A stretch of DNA of 64,000 nucleotides from Cloeon dipterum (GCF_949628265.1 NC_088788.1:18600001-18664000), one strand, 5' to 3'; shown: positions 24,664-38,246, counted from the first letter of the stretch. The notes: generated by a model from the sequence alone, not told the origin. Numbers and translations: made by a program.

Positions 24664-25345
24664 TTTTTAGTCTTCCGTCAGTGCTGTGATGTTTCAACTC
24701 TCACAATCAGGAAAGAGGGAGGTGTGGCAGCTGTAACTTCAAGGGGCGTGTTGATCGGACCTTAGGCCTACACCTTGCATTTTTCTGGTGCCTTTTTCTT
24801 TTAGCATTTTTGGTCCTTTAAATTCACCTAAAAACACAGAGTTTGCTAATTGCCACAAACTGGCAATAATTAGACAATTTCAATGTTAAATTTCAAAATA
24901 AATACCTATTGCCGCTTTATAATCACATCCAAACACGGTTCACACGCCATCTCTTAAGTACTCAATCAAATAACTTTTAGCCTTGATAACAATGGAAGCT
25001 TTCATGAAGCGATATCGATGGTAAAATTTTGCCAAAAGTGACCTCAAAACGAAACCCTTTGACTACAAATCATTATACTTGCTAAGATGCACTATCTGAT
25101 TGGATATATCTAGTCTCGCTTAAATTTGAATGTCTCACAATTGGCATTAAAATTGCACAAAGCAGGGATAGCAACTTTATACTCCCGGTCAGCAAAATGA
25201 TGATTTGTCCCAGTGCGTGAAATATTTGTTCGACATTTACATTTCTTCTCGGTTTGACCACTCGGTAAATGAAAGGTCACCTTAGTGAGTTGTTAATCAA
25301 TTCTAACTGTAACTTTGATTCAGGTGGAAGAGAATTACATCGGAC
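24664..25345. promoter_or_regulatory. Divergent intergenic region ICT1 / small C2H2 gene
   Basis: 680 bp between divergent start codons. No coding sequence is supported. A TTCAG at 25320 just before GTGGAAGAG suggests that a 5' UTR intron of the downstream gene may end here. Confidence 0.4.
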
Positions 25346-26115
25346 ATGGGGTCATTGAAGTGCCCTTTGTGTTGTAACAAGGAGTTCCCGAACCGGCGCT
25401 CGCTGCAGCTGCACTTGCTGGACACTCTGGAACTTCTCAAGTGTCCCCTGTGCAGCAAGAGCTACCGCAGCATCATCGGACTGGTGCAGCATCTGAGCCT
25501 TTCTAGTTGCTCCGTCGAGACCGGCGTTAACTTTGACGATCACTTCGTCACTTACGTCGATTGCTCTTTTATGAAAAAACCCAAGCAGGAGGTGGTTTCA
25601 CCTACTGGGGAGCAGTCAAAAACTTTTCAATCTGTTGAAGAGAAAGTCTGTGAAAATATGCGTAAAATACACGTAATAATTTTGTAGAAATTAAATTTGG
25701 CGAGACTTATTTTTATTACTTCAGGGCTCTGAAGAAGAAGCAAGGGGCTCATCCAAAGGAGAAGTGATCGTGCCTGATTCTAATTCACAGAACTTGTTGA
25801 TACAATGCACTGACACCAACGAGATTATCTGCATAAACCTAGAAGGAGGTAGCGCAGTTTTTTGTGTAATGCCTAGCGAAAGAAAACCTGAGCATTGTTT
25901 GGTCCGTAGCCAACCTTCAAGGCGCGGGAGCTTATGCCGTGTTGGATGATAAAATCATTCAGAAGACTTTAATATCACCTGCAGGGAACCAAAAATTACC
26001 TAATCAAATGGATCCTTCTAAAACGGTAACAATTATTCAAGAAATGTTTCGAGAAACGTCGCTAATTTTGCACCTTGAAAATTTTAAGGTTTCAGTACCT
26101 CAACGCAAGAGCTGA
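25346..26115 (+). CDS. Small C2H2-type protein, unrecognised
   Basis: Three exons, 25346-25672, 25725-25848 and 25910-26115, joined in phases 0 and 1, give 218 aa. The second intron is only 61 bp. The N-terminus has two C2H2-like modules, LKCPLCCNKEFPNRRSLQLH (first four ligand positions present) and LKCPLCSKSYRSIIGLVQH. The rest is not a known domain: an acidic Ser/Glu linker, then VIVPDSNSQNLLIQCTD and a tail rich in Leu and Ile. Retention of the 61-bp intron would end the protein earlier. Possibly a short zinc-finger regulator; the function is unknown. Confidence 0.72.
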
Positions 26116-27311
26116 TCCACGGTTGTGTACTGATTATGCATGGTCGAGTCTCTCATCCAGAGTGGGATATATGGAAGTAGAGGCCTTTCAACAGCTAGAT
26201 ACCAAAAATAATCATTGCAATATTGCCTCCTTTCATGTAATTTAAGGTGTGCGTCAGTCAAGGATAAGTGAGAACTCAAGGTGGCAGGTGAAGTCTGCAT
26301 TGTTGTTGACGTGTTTTAGGTGCTGTGTTTTTTAAAATGTCAATGTGTGCTCTTTTTTTTCAGTAGTTGATACGCATAAATTGATAATCATATAAATAAC
26401 AATTATTTATTGTACAAAGTTTAACACATACAAATACAAACGTTGGAACATTTCAAACGTAATTGTGAAAACCATCACGCCATTTAGTTTTATTTCAAGA
26501 TTTGTTAAAGCTGACTTCGCTGTTTTCTGAATATTTTAGAGAATCTGAGGTAGATAACAAGAAAACACGAGTGAAATTTGTAAATAAATCAAGATTTATT
26601 AGGTAACATTTTAATTCTTCACATTGCTTTCCCTGCAATAATCACAACTGATTTCTTCCAAGTTGCAAATTGAAAATAAACGACCTTTTAGTTGTCACCA
26701 CAGCCTAATGTAAAAAATTCAGCAGCAGGAAATGAATGGCACCTTGTGTGTTAGTTAAATAAAATTTCAAGTACTGGAACTTTGTTCCCAAAATAAAAGA
26801 TTTTCCGAAGGAACATTTTTGAGGATTGTTGAGCGTCCTGATAAGATGGGACAATTTTATCAGCATATCAAATTTGTGCTTAAACGATTAAAAAAGCTCA
26901 AAATAGTAAACTTTGTATTAGGTACGCAGCCAGGACTACTTAGTTATGAGTCTTGAAATAGAGATTCGTTTGATTACTAACCAAAATAAAAATAATTAAA
27001 AAACTGGTCTAGATATGGTGATGCATTCTGATCGGTTTAAATGTGAAAATTTCCAATTTAAAACGGGAAATACAAATGGCAATAATACATCAAATCAGAT
27101 GGTCTGAAATTTAGAGAAGCTGCTAGAGCGGTGGGGTTAGAATGGTTAAAAAACGACTTTGAATTAGGATATTAGAAAAACAGCTCTACTGCTGGGTAAT
27201 TAAAATTAGGGAAATTTTACTTCTACACAATTAAATAAAGTTGATGGTTGCTATCCACTGGTGGATGTTAAGTGTTTGAATAAACAGAGACTCATTAATT
27301 TAGAAACTCTT

Positions 27312-27366
<55 letters not shown>

Positions 27367-28128
27367 TTTGAGGCTGAACCAGTCATTTTTTAGCCTTTCC
27401 TGCCTTTACAAACTGACAAGAATCTTCTTGCATGATTCTTTACTTCAACATTTTATCAACTAAAATAAAGAAAAAATATAGTTACATGGCCTGGCAGTAG
27501 TGGCAGTCAGCTCAGAAATTTTCAACAGACATTATCTCAAAACGTGAATGACCAAGTAGCCACTTATACCCAGCTAGATAATTTTCCGGAAAGTATCATT
27601 GTTCGGTTTGTCTTATGAAGCAGAGTTTACCTATGAAATATACCACCACAAATGAATGAAAACTGGCTTTACAACTCAATTGCAATGCCATACAGGATTT
27701 TTTACTATTGAAGCTCAATAACCTGCAATCTCCATCAAATAAATAGTAATCGTCTGGTGGTTTCATTGGTGTATGAATTTTACATGTTTCGCAAACAAAA
27801 GAAGAGTCCTTAAGAGTTTCCTATTAAGAAATGTGGGTTTCTTCTGGAAAGCCACAAATAGCGTGGGAGGAGTCCAATTCTCTTGGCGGCATGAACTACA
27901 CATTTTTTATTACCTTCCTATCTTAGCGCGGGCTGCAAACTTAAAGTCCAAATTGCAGCAATAAATTAATAAAAATCGATGGCACACAACACATCACCGT
28001 CCAATTAGGTTGGCAAATCCACCAGTGGGGGCAAAAAATAACTTTCCTAGCAGCAAAGGTGTGATCCAGGGCGGTCAAAGTGATTCTAATACAATAGCTA
28101 CTCTTGACACCTCGAATCTACGTACTAA
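26116..28128. other. AT-rich intergenic region
   Basis: 2.0 kb with no gene that I can support. It contains the 3' ends of the convergent small C2H2 gene and papi, and an (AT)n microsatellite at 27316-27363. Short reading frames here lack family features or splice support. Confidence 0.5.
27316..27363. repeat. (AT)n microsatellite
   Basis: About 24 uninterrupted AT dinucleotides, seen directly in the sequence. Confidence 0.97.
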
Positions 28129-29990
28129 TTACTCGAAAAAACCATCTTCGGCAATGTCTTCTTCTCCGGCAGGAATCATCACTGGAGCAGTCTTCTTTGG
28201 CGATGGTCTCGTTGCAAAGTTATGTTTCACAAGCTCGTCAGCAACCACAATATCCTGAAAAATCATGGTTAAATCAATAGTTCATTGATTGGACTGAATT
28301 TCCTTACTTCCGGTCTGCTTGTGTCCACTAAATCTACTTGAGGGATCGGGCTGGAGGCCCTGTCGATGGGGTTCTCTTTGAATCCCTGCATTTTGGCCAT
28401 CATCACCTTCCACCGCGAGGCATAGGTCAATTCGGCAAACAGGTCGGAGGCGTCTTCAGACCACTCGCCACCTCTAATAAGCAATAATCATTACACTTCC
28501 CTTGGAGTAAATTTGGTACTTACACTGGATTGACCCCAGCGAGCGAGCATTCAATTGCCTGATGTCTAAGCCTAAGGAATTGACTGTTGAGATTATACAC
28601 CTCGCTTTGGCTTTTCACTTCCTCGTCTCCGTAGTCGACGAAGAACACCTCCACTTTGCTCATTAGAGGATCGTAGTCATCCACGACCACGTCCTTCACA
28701 TGAGCACGGTACCACTTGCCGTCCACTGAAAACTGAGCTGCCGCCATCGATCCAACTTCCATTGCCTGCATTTTAGATCTGTTAGCTCATTTTGAAAGAA
28801 AGTGAATTCCTGTCACCTCTCTTGGCTTGCAAACTTCCAGGTTTTCTTCTTGACTGTAAAATTCAGTCATCTTGTCCACCAGTTTATCAAGTTCAACGCT
28901 AGTTGGCCCAACTTTCTGTTAAAATTGTATTAAAATCTGAAATTTTATGGAAAATAATCTGACAAACCTGGATCCAAAATCGGCTTGGATTTTTCATGGC
29001 CGAGACGTACACTTCCAGAAAACCATTCTGCATGGTTGCATTCAATTTCTCGACAAGTCTTTTGCTCCCAGGAGCTGATGCCTCCTTGTAGGGACTGTTT
29101 GTGATGCAAAACTGTCTGGCAGGAGAGCGAGGGGACCGGACCCTCTGCAGGATTCCCTCTCGCAGTTCCCTGTCTTCCTCCACCTTTTCCTCAACTAGGG
29201 ATTTGGCAAGTGCTATTTGTCTGGGAGTGCCGTGAAATGAAACTCGCACTTCCTCGCCTAAAAGCAGTGAATTGATTAGCGGATGTTGCAAGGCCTTGTG
29301 TGTGTGATAATTATACCTTTGGACTCATGCTCGCTGTAAATACTTATTTTCGCTCCAGATATTTGCTGCATTTTCAATAGGTTGGCCTTTTCTCTGCCAT
29401 AAATTCTACCAAGAGCCATCTTTAAGAGGAAATAACATGACCAAGCCTCCTTCAATGCGTATCATTTACAATTAATTTTACCTTTGGAACATTTATTTCA
29501 ATATTTTTCAAGTCTGGCTGGGTAGCCAGGAATTCGCTAATTACAGTCTCTGCTTCTTGAACATTTTCTGCGCTGCCTTGCACAGAATAAATCACAAATC
29601 TACCATCTTTGCCTGTTAAGAAGACAATAATTTTAGACAGATGTCAATTTTTAACGAGCTTCACATACTTTCAGTTTTGTGGGTTATTTTAGTATTGGTC
29701 CTAGTTTCAATTTCCTTGATATTAGATCCCGCTCGTCCAATGAAAACCGCAACTTTTTCTTCAGGAATGAAGACATCAGAGGTGACAGTGTTTTTGCTTC
29801 TCAGCCCTGTCGACCTTTGAATGTATTCAATTGGGTGTCTTGTTTCCTGCTTCAAGAAACCATGAAATATCCTACATATTATAAAATTTCCAAAACTACT
29901 CACATCTTTGAGCAAAAAATAAAGTGCAAGGGCACCAGCGCCTACAATGGAAGCACCAAGGGCGATTCCTGCGGCGACGGGCTTGATCAT
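28129..29990 (-). CDS. papi: Tudor-KH protein papi / TDRKH
   Basis: Nine exons, 29990-29904, 29846-29669, 29612-29482, 29419-29317, 29257-28968, 28915-28817, 28765-28524, 28473-28308 and 28254-28129, phases consistent, give 473 aa. The N-terminal anchor (VAAGIALGASIVGAGALALY) is followed by two KH domains. The first holds FIGRAGSNIKEIETRTNTKI; the second holds ALGRIYGREKANLLKMQQIS. A Tudor domain (about 280-400) includes WYRAHVKDV and FFVDYGDEE, whose aromatic cage reads symmetric dimethylarginine on PIWI proteins. Papi/TDRKH sits on the outer mitochondrial membrane and recruits the trimmer for piRNA 3'-end maturation. It is shorter than fly papi (576 aa), mainly at the C-terminus. It is divergently arranged with the gene at 30710. 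Confidence 0.93.
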
Positions 29991-30709
29991 TTCAGAGTGA
30001 CCGGTTGAGCACGCAACAAATTTCCAGCTTTTAGAGCAATGCCTCCCTGAGCCAGAGTGAGTGCGATTCAAAAACCATTTCTTCGCTCTGCACGAGAAAA
30101 TTGCAAGGTAACCTTTTTTCCTCCTCTACACGCACAATTTGATCAAATCACACGGCCTCCATGCATTTTTGTTGCTTACTGTGGTTTAGATTCTGTTCAG
30201 CGATGGCGCTGGCGTTGCTGACGGACCGAGGGAAGGGAAGTGGGTGTAACAGACCATGCATAGAATAGAATTTTCGAAATTTTCATTTCTTAATTTTCAC
30301 TCTTCACTCTTGTGCATTGTCAATGAAAAGCGGAATTGAACTTTGAGCGGAATCAAGCGACCGGAAAAAAAGAGACCAATGACCAATATTTGTTTTGTTT
30401 CAATCCTTATTTGAAATTTGAAACAATTTGGCGTCTCGTGGAAAACGTTAAGGAAGCTCACATCTGGATTAGATACAGAATATTAGGCGTTGTGCTGCAA
30501 GCTTCATTACGACATTTTGTGCGTATGTATCTTTGGAACCTTTGCTCGTCTGCAAGGAAATAAATAATAATTATGTAATATGTTTTATATTATACATACA
30601 GTTTTAAGAGTGACGGAAGAATTATGTATGTAATGCATTAATTGCTTTATACAGTAAAGTACATTATACATTTTAATGTTTTGATTTAAAGTGAGGTTTG
30701 TGGACAAAC
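29991..30709. promoter_or_regulatory. Divergent intergenic region papi / 30710 gene
   Basis: 720 bp with no supported coding sequence. A GC-richer island near 30190-30250 (GATGGCGCTGGCGTTGC) is a candidate promoter core. TTTAAAG before 30690 could be a 3' splice site of a 5' UTR intron for the downstream gene. Confidence 0.35.
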
Positions 30710-32079
30710 ATGGGTGGCATGGACAAAACTGAAAGCAGCGAGGCGAGTTTTTCCTCTGATGCCACCAATGCCCATGAGTGCTGCCAGAAGAAGTCAAAGG
30801 AGCCTCTTCTGATTGACTTGTATGATGGTGAGGACGTTCACAGAGGGCTGGAAGAACATTCGTCAGCTTATGAAAGCCGAAGGGAGAAAAGCAAGTCTCC
30901 TAGGCTAGAAGATAATGACATAGAGGATATTAAGGTCATTTATTGCCAATCCGTCAAACAAACCTCTGAAATCATGATCATGCCACATCCAAACACTTCA
31001 TGTTCGTTTGTTGGTGTTCCCTTGGTAATTTTTAATTAACAAATTTAAACTGTATTTGGTCGAATTATGTACTTTATTTAAAATTATTTAGACGGTCAGC
31101 GAGGAGAAAGATGAAGTGGTCTTCGTTAAGGCTGTGAAGAAACAAGACAATTTGAAAAATGTCAAATTAATTGACATTTCAGACGACCCAACGGACCCAC
31201 CTGTTGTGGTCGAGCCACAGTAAGATAATCACTATTTTTTCCTTGCTATCATTTCCTCATTGATGTACTTGTTACAGGAATAATACACCAACCAAACCCA
31301 AGACTGAAAACCTTAACACCAAAGTAGCTGTGATTGAGCCTCGGAATTCTAACAGGTGGCGTACATTTCTCAGTCCTCAAGGAGCAGCTTCAGATCTTGT
31401 TAAAACTTTGCTCTCGCGTGGCATTCAACGTGCCAGACTGTCACATAAAAACTATTACCAGTGGGAAATAAACGTCTTGAACAACGCGCAATACCAATGG
31501 CTCAGTGACTTCACTGTGAACCGCCAGGGAGATCATGAGGAGAAGCAGAACTACTGCTGGAGAGTCCGGGATTACACACGGAACGCTCTCTTTTCTCTCG
31601 CCAGACAAATGAGCTGTGAGAGCATTTTGGGAAGGATGATAATTATGAATTTCCATGATCACAATGCAAGGAAGTATCAAAACAGGACTGCGTTTGGAAC
31701 TCCCAAGAAAAATGGTAAGATTTTGGTAGTATATCATTGAAAATTAAAGCCAGAATTTCAATTTATAGCTCAAGCAGTTGCTAAGGCAAATAACAGGCCA
31801 ACAACCACGACTGACGCTAATGCTCCTCTAATTCAGGTTAAAAACGAAGATCTCACCTCTGAAGTCAAAACGGTGGGTCAATATATCCCTTTTTCTTAGT
31901 CATCAATAAATTGTTGGTATTGTCAATAAGTGACATGAGAAACAGTGTGTCTTAAAATGCCGATCGATTCAATTTTTTTTTGTCAAACAACGCGCAAGGT
32001 GTGCTTTCTTTAATGCTTTCTTAAATTAGAATAGTCTTTGACCAGATCATTCTTTTTTCAGAAAATTGAACCAAAGTGA
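30710..32079 (+). CDS. Unrecognised protein, conserved-looking central domain
   Basis: Five exons, 30710-31024, 31092-31219, 31278-31714, 31769-31872 and 32062-32079, joined with consistent phases, give 333 aa; the last exon codes only KIEPK. The first half is acidic, Ser-rich and probably disordered. It holds a short pattern IKVIYCQSV and later VVFVKAVKK and VKLIDISDD, which look like SUMO-interaction-type hydrophobic-acidic stretches. The second half (about 175-295) looks folded: NRWRTFLSPQGAASDLVKTL, then YYQWEINVLNNAQYQWLSDF and CWRVRDYTRNALFSLARQMS. I do not recognise this domain. The C-terminal VKNEDL and KIEPK resemble sumoylation consensus sites (psi-K-x-E). It could be a chromatin or nuclear protein, but that is a guess. 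Confidence 0.75.
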
Positions 32080-32261
32080 CGAGACAGCAATAGTGGCGTC
32101 AATGCGAAGTACCTGGATCAAGAATACAAATGACATTCTGTTTCCTACCTGAATCTTGAGTTCTAAGTAATTTAACGATTTCAACGTATTGATATGAACT
32201 TAAATATCAAATTCAAATAAGATAATGCTTTATTTCTCATAATGAAGAGACTGATCAATAG

Positions 32262-34289
<2,028 letters not shown>

Positions 34290-34540
34290 CTGTGGGCTCT
34301 GTGGAAAGAGTTTATAAATAGAGTGTGTTACATAATTGCTTCATGATTTCATTTTTAAATTTAATTTGTAGATACATAGATACGAACTGTGTACATATTA
34401 TGTATATCTGTACAAATAAATAATAAAGCTGTTATTGCATGATGGATATTATGTAGATACCAAATTATATCTAATGGCTTTACATACCTATCCTTATTAC
34501 ATCTATTCGCATAATTTGAAGAAAAATAAATAGAAATATA
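34290..34540. other. Short spacer between SelO and the transposon
   Basis: About 250 bp upstream of SelO, AT-rich, probably its promoter. No gene is seen. The transposon insertion therefore lies roughly 250 bp upstream of the SelO start codon. Confidence 0.45.
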
Positions 34541-34549
34541 TTTTTTGTT
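34541..34549. repeat. Target-site duplication, left copy
   Basis: TTTTTTGTT here matches TTTTTTGTT at 49208-49216 exactly. Nine base pairs is the usual duplication length of Mutator-like elements. The T-rich composition weakens chance arguments, but both copies lie directly at the ends of the inverted repeats. Confidence 0.75.
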
Positions 34550-34590
34550 GGAAATAGATATATATACAACAAAGTTGTATATACAACAAT

Positions 34591-34790
34591 GTATATCCTA
34601 TATATACAACAATGTTGTATACCTACAACAACGGTATATCCTATATATACAACAATGTTGTATACCTACAACAACGGTATATCCTATATATACAACAATT
34701 GTTGTATACCTACAACAACGGTATATCCTATATATACAACAATTGTTGTATACCTACAACAACGGTATGTCCTATACCTACAACAATAGC
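34591..34790 (+). repeat. Subterminal 43-44-bp palindromic repeats (left)
   Basis: GTATATCC recurs at 34591, 34634, 34677, 34721 and (as GTATGTCC) 34765. Each unit contains ACAACAATTGTTGT or ACAACAATGTTGT and then CCTACAACAACG. The self-complementary centres and their subterminal place suggest transposase-binding sites, by analogy with other MULEs. Confidence 0.88.
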
Positions 34791-34965
34791 AATCTGGCAA
34801 CATCGCAGAATGGGCGGCAACGACAAGCACTGAAAGGCTCGTGGACGACACCGACTGCCGGCGCCGGCTCACGGTCGTCGCCGCCATCTTGCCAAGCGGA
34901 GCGCGGACCGGAGCGGAACTGTGAAAATTCCGGAAAACGAAGCCACGAGCACCAGAAAACAGGAA

Positions 34966-35147
34966 ATGCTAGTGGTAAGCGAACAAAGAAAGCGGTCGCC
35001 AACTTTGCAAATCACACAGGAAGATTCGCCGTATTGTTCACAGGGACAAACGACCTGGGGACGACCCTGCGCGTCCACGTCTGGACGGTGCCGATTCCCG
35101 CGTGGCATGGACACGACCCGAGGAAGGAAGGATTTGGCCTTGTTGAG
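34966..35147 (+). other. Possible first coding exon in the left inverted repeat
   Basis: An ATG at 34966 opens 60 codons plus two bases (MLVVSEQRKRSPTLQITQED ... RGRKDLALL) ending at a GTGAGT donor at 35148. The following 57-bp intron (35148-35204) and 115-bp unit exon (35205-35319) keep the frame open. Its 3' part is related to the end of each repeat-unit exon. A nearly identical copy lies inverted in the right repeat. No known domain; whether it is expressed is unknown. Confidence 0.4.
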
Positions 35148-36235
35148 GTGAGTTTTAGCAGTGAAATTAGCACTGTGGGCTAATAATAAACCTGCCTTGT
35201 CTAGGTTGAGCAGCAGGCCCAGCAAATGTCGTCCGCAGTGGCGACGAAATGCAAAGCACGATACCTGGATGGTGCCGATTTTTGTTCGGTCGAGGAAGGA
35301 AGGGTTAGGCCTTGTTGAGGTGAGATTTAGCAGTGAAATTAGCACTGTGGGCTAATAATAAACCTGCCTTGTCTAGGTTGAGCAGCAGGCCCAGCAAATG
35401 TCGTCCGCAGTGGCGACGAAATGCAAAACAGGACACCTGGATGGTGCCGATTTTTGTTCGGTCGAGGAAGGAAGATTTTTGTGCGGTCGAGGAAGGAAGG
35501 GTTAGGCCTTGTTGAGGTGAGTTTTAGCAGTGAAATTAGCACTGTGGGCTAATAATAAACCTGCCTTGTCTAGGTTGAGCAGCAGGCCCAGCAAATGTCG
35601 TCCGCAGTGGCGACGAAATGCAAAACAGGACACCTGGACGGTGCCGATTTTTGTTCGGTCGAGGAAGGAAGGGTTAGGCCTTGTTGAGGTGAGATTTAGC
35701 GGTGAAATTAGCACTGTGGGCTAATAATAAACCTGCCTTGTCTAGGTTGAGCAGCAGGCCCAGCAAATGTCGTCCGCAGTGGCGTTCAAATGCAAAACAG
35801 GACACCTGGACGGTGCAGATTTTTGTGCGGTCGAGGAAGGAAGGATTTGGCCTTGTTGAGGTGAGTATTTTAGCAGTGAAATTAGCACTGTGGGCTAATA
35901 ATAAACCTGCCTTGTCTAGGTTGAGCAGCAGGCCCAGCAAATGTCGTCCGCAGTGGCGTTCAAATGCAAAACAGGACACCTGGACGGTGCAGATTTTTGT
36001 GCGGTCGAGGAAGGAAGGATTTGGACTTGTTGAGGTGAGTATTTTAGCAGTGAAATTAGCACTGTGGGCTAATAATAAACCTGCCTTGTCTAGGTTGAGC
36101 AGCAGGCCCAGCAAATGTCGTCCGCAGTGGCGTTCAAATGCAAAACATGACACCTGGACGGTGCAGATTTTTGTTCGGTCGAGGAAGGAAGGGTTAGGCC
36201 TTGTTGAGGTGAGATTTAGCAGTGAAATTAGCAAT
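35148..36235 (+). repeat. Left array of 172-174-bp units
   Basis: GTGAAATTAG recurs at 35161, 35333, 35530, 35702, 35876, 36050 and 36222, spacing 172, 197, 172, 174, 174 and 172. The 197-bp unit has a 25-bp internal duplication. Each unit contains an AG acceptor (CCTTGTCTAG), a 115-bp block and a GTGAG donor. Units of 174 bp are 58 codons, so long unspliced frames run through them on both strands; I do not call these genes. Confidence 0.95.
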
Positions 36236-37535
36236 TCATTTATTAAGGAAATTTATATATAAGGTCAAATTCAAGTACATTAGAATTTTGGTAATATATC
36301 ACGCAAGACGTGGGAAAGGAGTGTTTGATAGGAGTCTTGTGTACTTACTTGTTGATGTTACGAACACACAAAAGATGAGGAGATAGTTTGTTTGGAGAAA
36401 TTTTCGGCACTGCATGTGTGAGTGCCTTCGTCAGCTCGCGTAGGTAGAATGAGATGAGAGCGGTGATGATGTAGGAGTACACACGTTATGGTCAGGGTTG
36501 GTGGAGGGGGGAAGGGTAGTTGGTGGAGGTGGTTGTGTGATATATTGCTTGATCTTAAAATTTCTATTTTTTTACTTTTTATTTACATGGTTAAGTCTTG
36601 CTCTGAATTTATTTAAATGTATCTATTTATGCCAGGGACGGTTTGAGATTGGAAATCGTAAATAAAGGCCTGTTCTAATCTACGTAGGTCGCCGGGGGTT
36701 GATTTTTTTGGGAGTGATGTAATTATTTTTACTGTGAAACATTTTTCTAATTCTCTTTTATTGTGACAGAGCGCATGTTCAGCTACCGGAACATCTGCTT
36801 CACGCCGTACCGTTTGTCTGTGGCCATTCATTCGTGATCTCAGGGTATTTATTGTTTTGCCAATATAATGGGCGTCGCAAAATTTGCATTGAAGGAAGCA
36901 AACTAATTTTTCAGTTGTGAAGGTGTTATGGCCTGAAATAAGGTAATTTTTGCCTGTGTTTGGGGCTGTCACAGACTTTGCTGGTTTGTGGATTTGGCAT
37001 GTTTTACACGGCGGGCCTCTTGTGGCTTGGGTTTTGAATTGTTTGCAAGGGTATGAGCCTTGTGGGCCTTTTGGTGGCGCCGGGTTTAGATTTTCCGTTG
37101 TGGGTTTTTTGCAATAATGTTTGCTAAATTGGCGCTCCTTGAGAATGCGAGAGTCGCTGGCTCTTTAAAGATATCTTTTGTGACTTTTGACGAAGTAAGG
37201 ATGTTGGAGGCTAAATTTATTACTTTGCGCATTTTTTGTAAGCTGGGTTGATAAGGGAGTACTAGCGGAGGTATGGTATTTTCCCTATTATTTTTAGATT
37301 TTTTGTGATATATCGTTCTTTTAATTTGCTTTTTAATTAATGACTCGTCATAACCTTGTTTTTTGAAAGCATCTGAGATCCTTGTTTTATATTTTTCAAA
37401 TCCTTCTTCTGTCGTGCATATTCTTTTTCCTTCCTTTACCAAAATTCTAATGTATTTGAATTTGACCTTATATATCAATTTCCTTAATATATGAATTTAT
37501 ATTTCCAAAATGGATAATATTTTCATGAAAAATAT
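36233..37535 (-). mobile_element. Penelope-like element, 5'-truncated fragment
   Basis: The minus-strand coding remnant ends in a GIY-YIG endonuclease domain: a CxxC pair (CKTC, then CKFCDAHYIGKTINTLRSRM) and the downstream HNKRELEKCFTVKII are typical of Penelope-like elements. The upstream part is the region between reverse transcriptase and endonuclease; the reverse transcriptase itself is missing. The two ends (36235-36296 and 37438-37495) are inverted copies of each other. It is inserted into a 172-bp unit of the MULE array, which resumes at about 37541. It is broken (truncated, with about one further break). Confidence 0.8.
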
Positions 37536-37540
37536 TGCAA

Positions 37541-37617
37541 TAAGCACTGGGCTAATAATAAACCTGCCTTGTCTAGGTTGAGCAGCAGGCCAGGTGAATG
37601 CCGTCCGCAGTGGCGAT
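37541..37617 (+). repeat. Partial array unit beyond the Penelope-like insert
   Basis: CACTGGGCTAATAATAAACC and the following CCTTGTCTAGGTTGAGCAGC match the 172-bp unit, with a small deletion before the GTCCGCAGTGGCG block. This shows that the insert split the array. After 37620 the sequence is AT-rich, with a short inverted repeat ACCATGGATAT / ATATCCATGGT (37637-37692). Confidence 0.85.
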
Positions 37618-38246
37618 TAAGATTCAGTGCAAGTAACCATGGATATGGAGGGAGCTGTCATAATCTCCTTGGACTTGATTGGATATCCATGGTAATTAAA
37701 ATTTCAGAGTTGCATTGACAGCAGCAATTAAAAGTATTGGTATATGGAAGCATTTATAATGCAATTTAATTAACATTGTTTCCATTAATAAATATTGAGG
37801 ATTTTTTAAAACATTTCCGTAATATGCGATATTAATGGAAGTGAATATAATTTCTATCAATAATATGCGACTGAATGGCAATGAGAGTGTGACCTTCAAA
37901 GACACAAGAGTAACTGGTAGAACTGCGATGTTAAGAATTTGCATTTAATCATCATAGTCAAAAATTAATTCACATTTTATTTGGAAAAGGATTTTGTTTA
38001 AAATAAATTGTAGATCTGCTTGTTTTATGAATGAAAACTAATGTTCGCGGCGAGTATCTACCAGTATTTTTAAATTTTTAAGAATTAAACGCTGAGTGTT
38101 AATGAATGGAAATTTTATTAAATTTTGCTTTTATTGACAAGTATTTGTAATAAATAATTGTTTACAATCAAATGTGAACCTATTGAACTGACACACATGA
38201 ACAGAAATTCATATTGTTTTACATGTTCACAACTTGCTCTCTAATG
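37618..38246. other. Non-coding transposon interior
   Basis: AT-rich sequence between the left array and the transposase stop codon; it should hold the transposase 3' UTR. No further gene is seen. Confidence 0.5.

Larger units (their letters stand above)
34550..36235 (+). repeat. Left terminal inverted repeat of the MULE
   Basis: In order from the outer end: a short tip, about 4.5 copies of a 43-44-bp palindromic unit (34591-34790), a GC-rich unique segment (34790-35147), and about six 172-174-bp tandem units (35148-36235) ending where a Penelope-like fragment interrupts the last one. The same order appears reversed at 46640-49207. Confidence 0.9.

Noticed and set aside
27773-27964. 63-residue frame in the intergenic region before papi
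   Set aside because: AT-rich, no family feature, no splice support.
35148-36235. Long reading frames through the repeat arrays on both strands (also 46810-48445)
   Set aside because: They arise because 174 bp is a whole number of codons. Both strands are open at once, 172- and 197-bp units shift the frame, and no domain is seen.
36613-36972. Host GIY-YIG endonuclease (SLX1-like) gene
   Set aside because: The CxxC-plus-GIY-YIG layout and the element ends fit a Penelope-like fragment inserted in the transposon; there is no RING-like domain.
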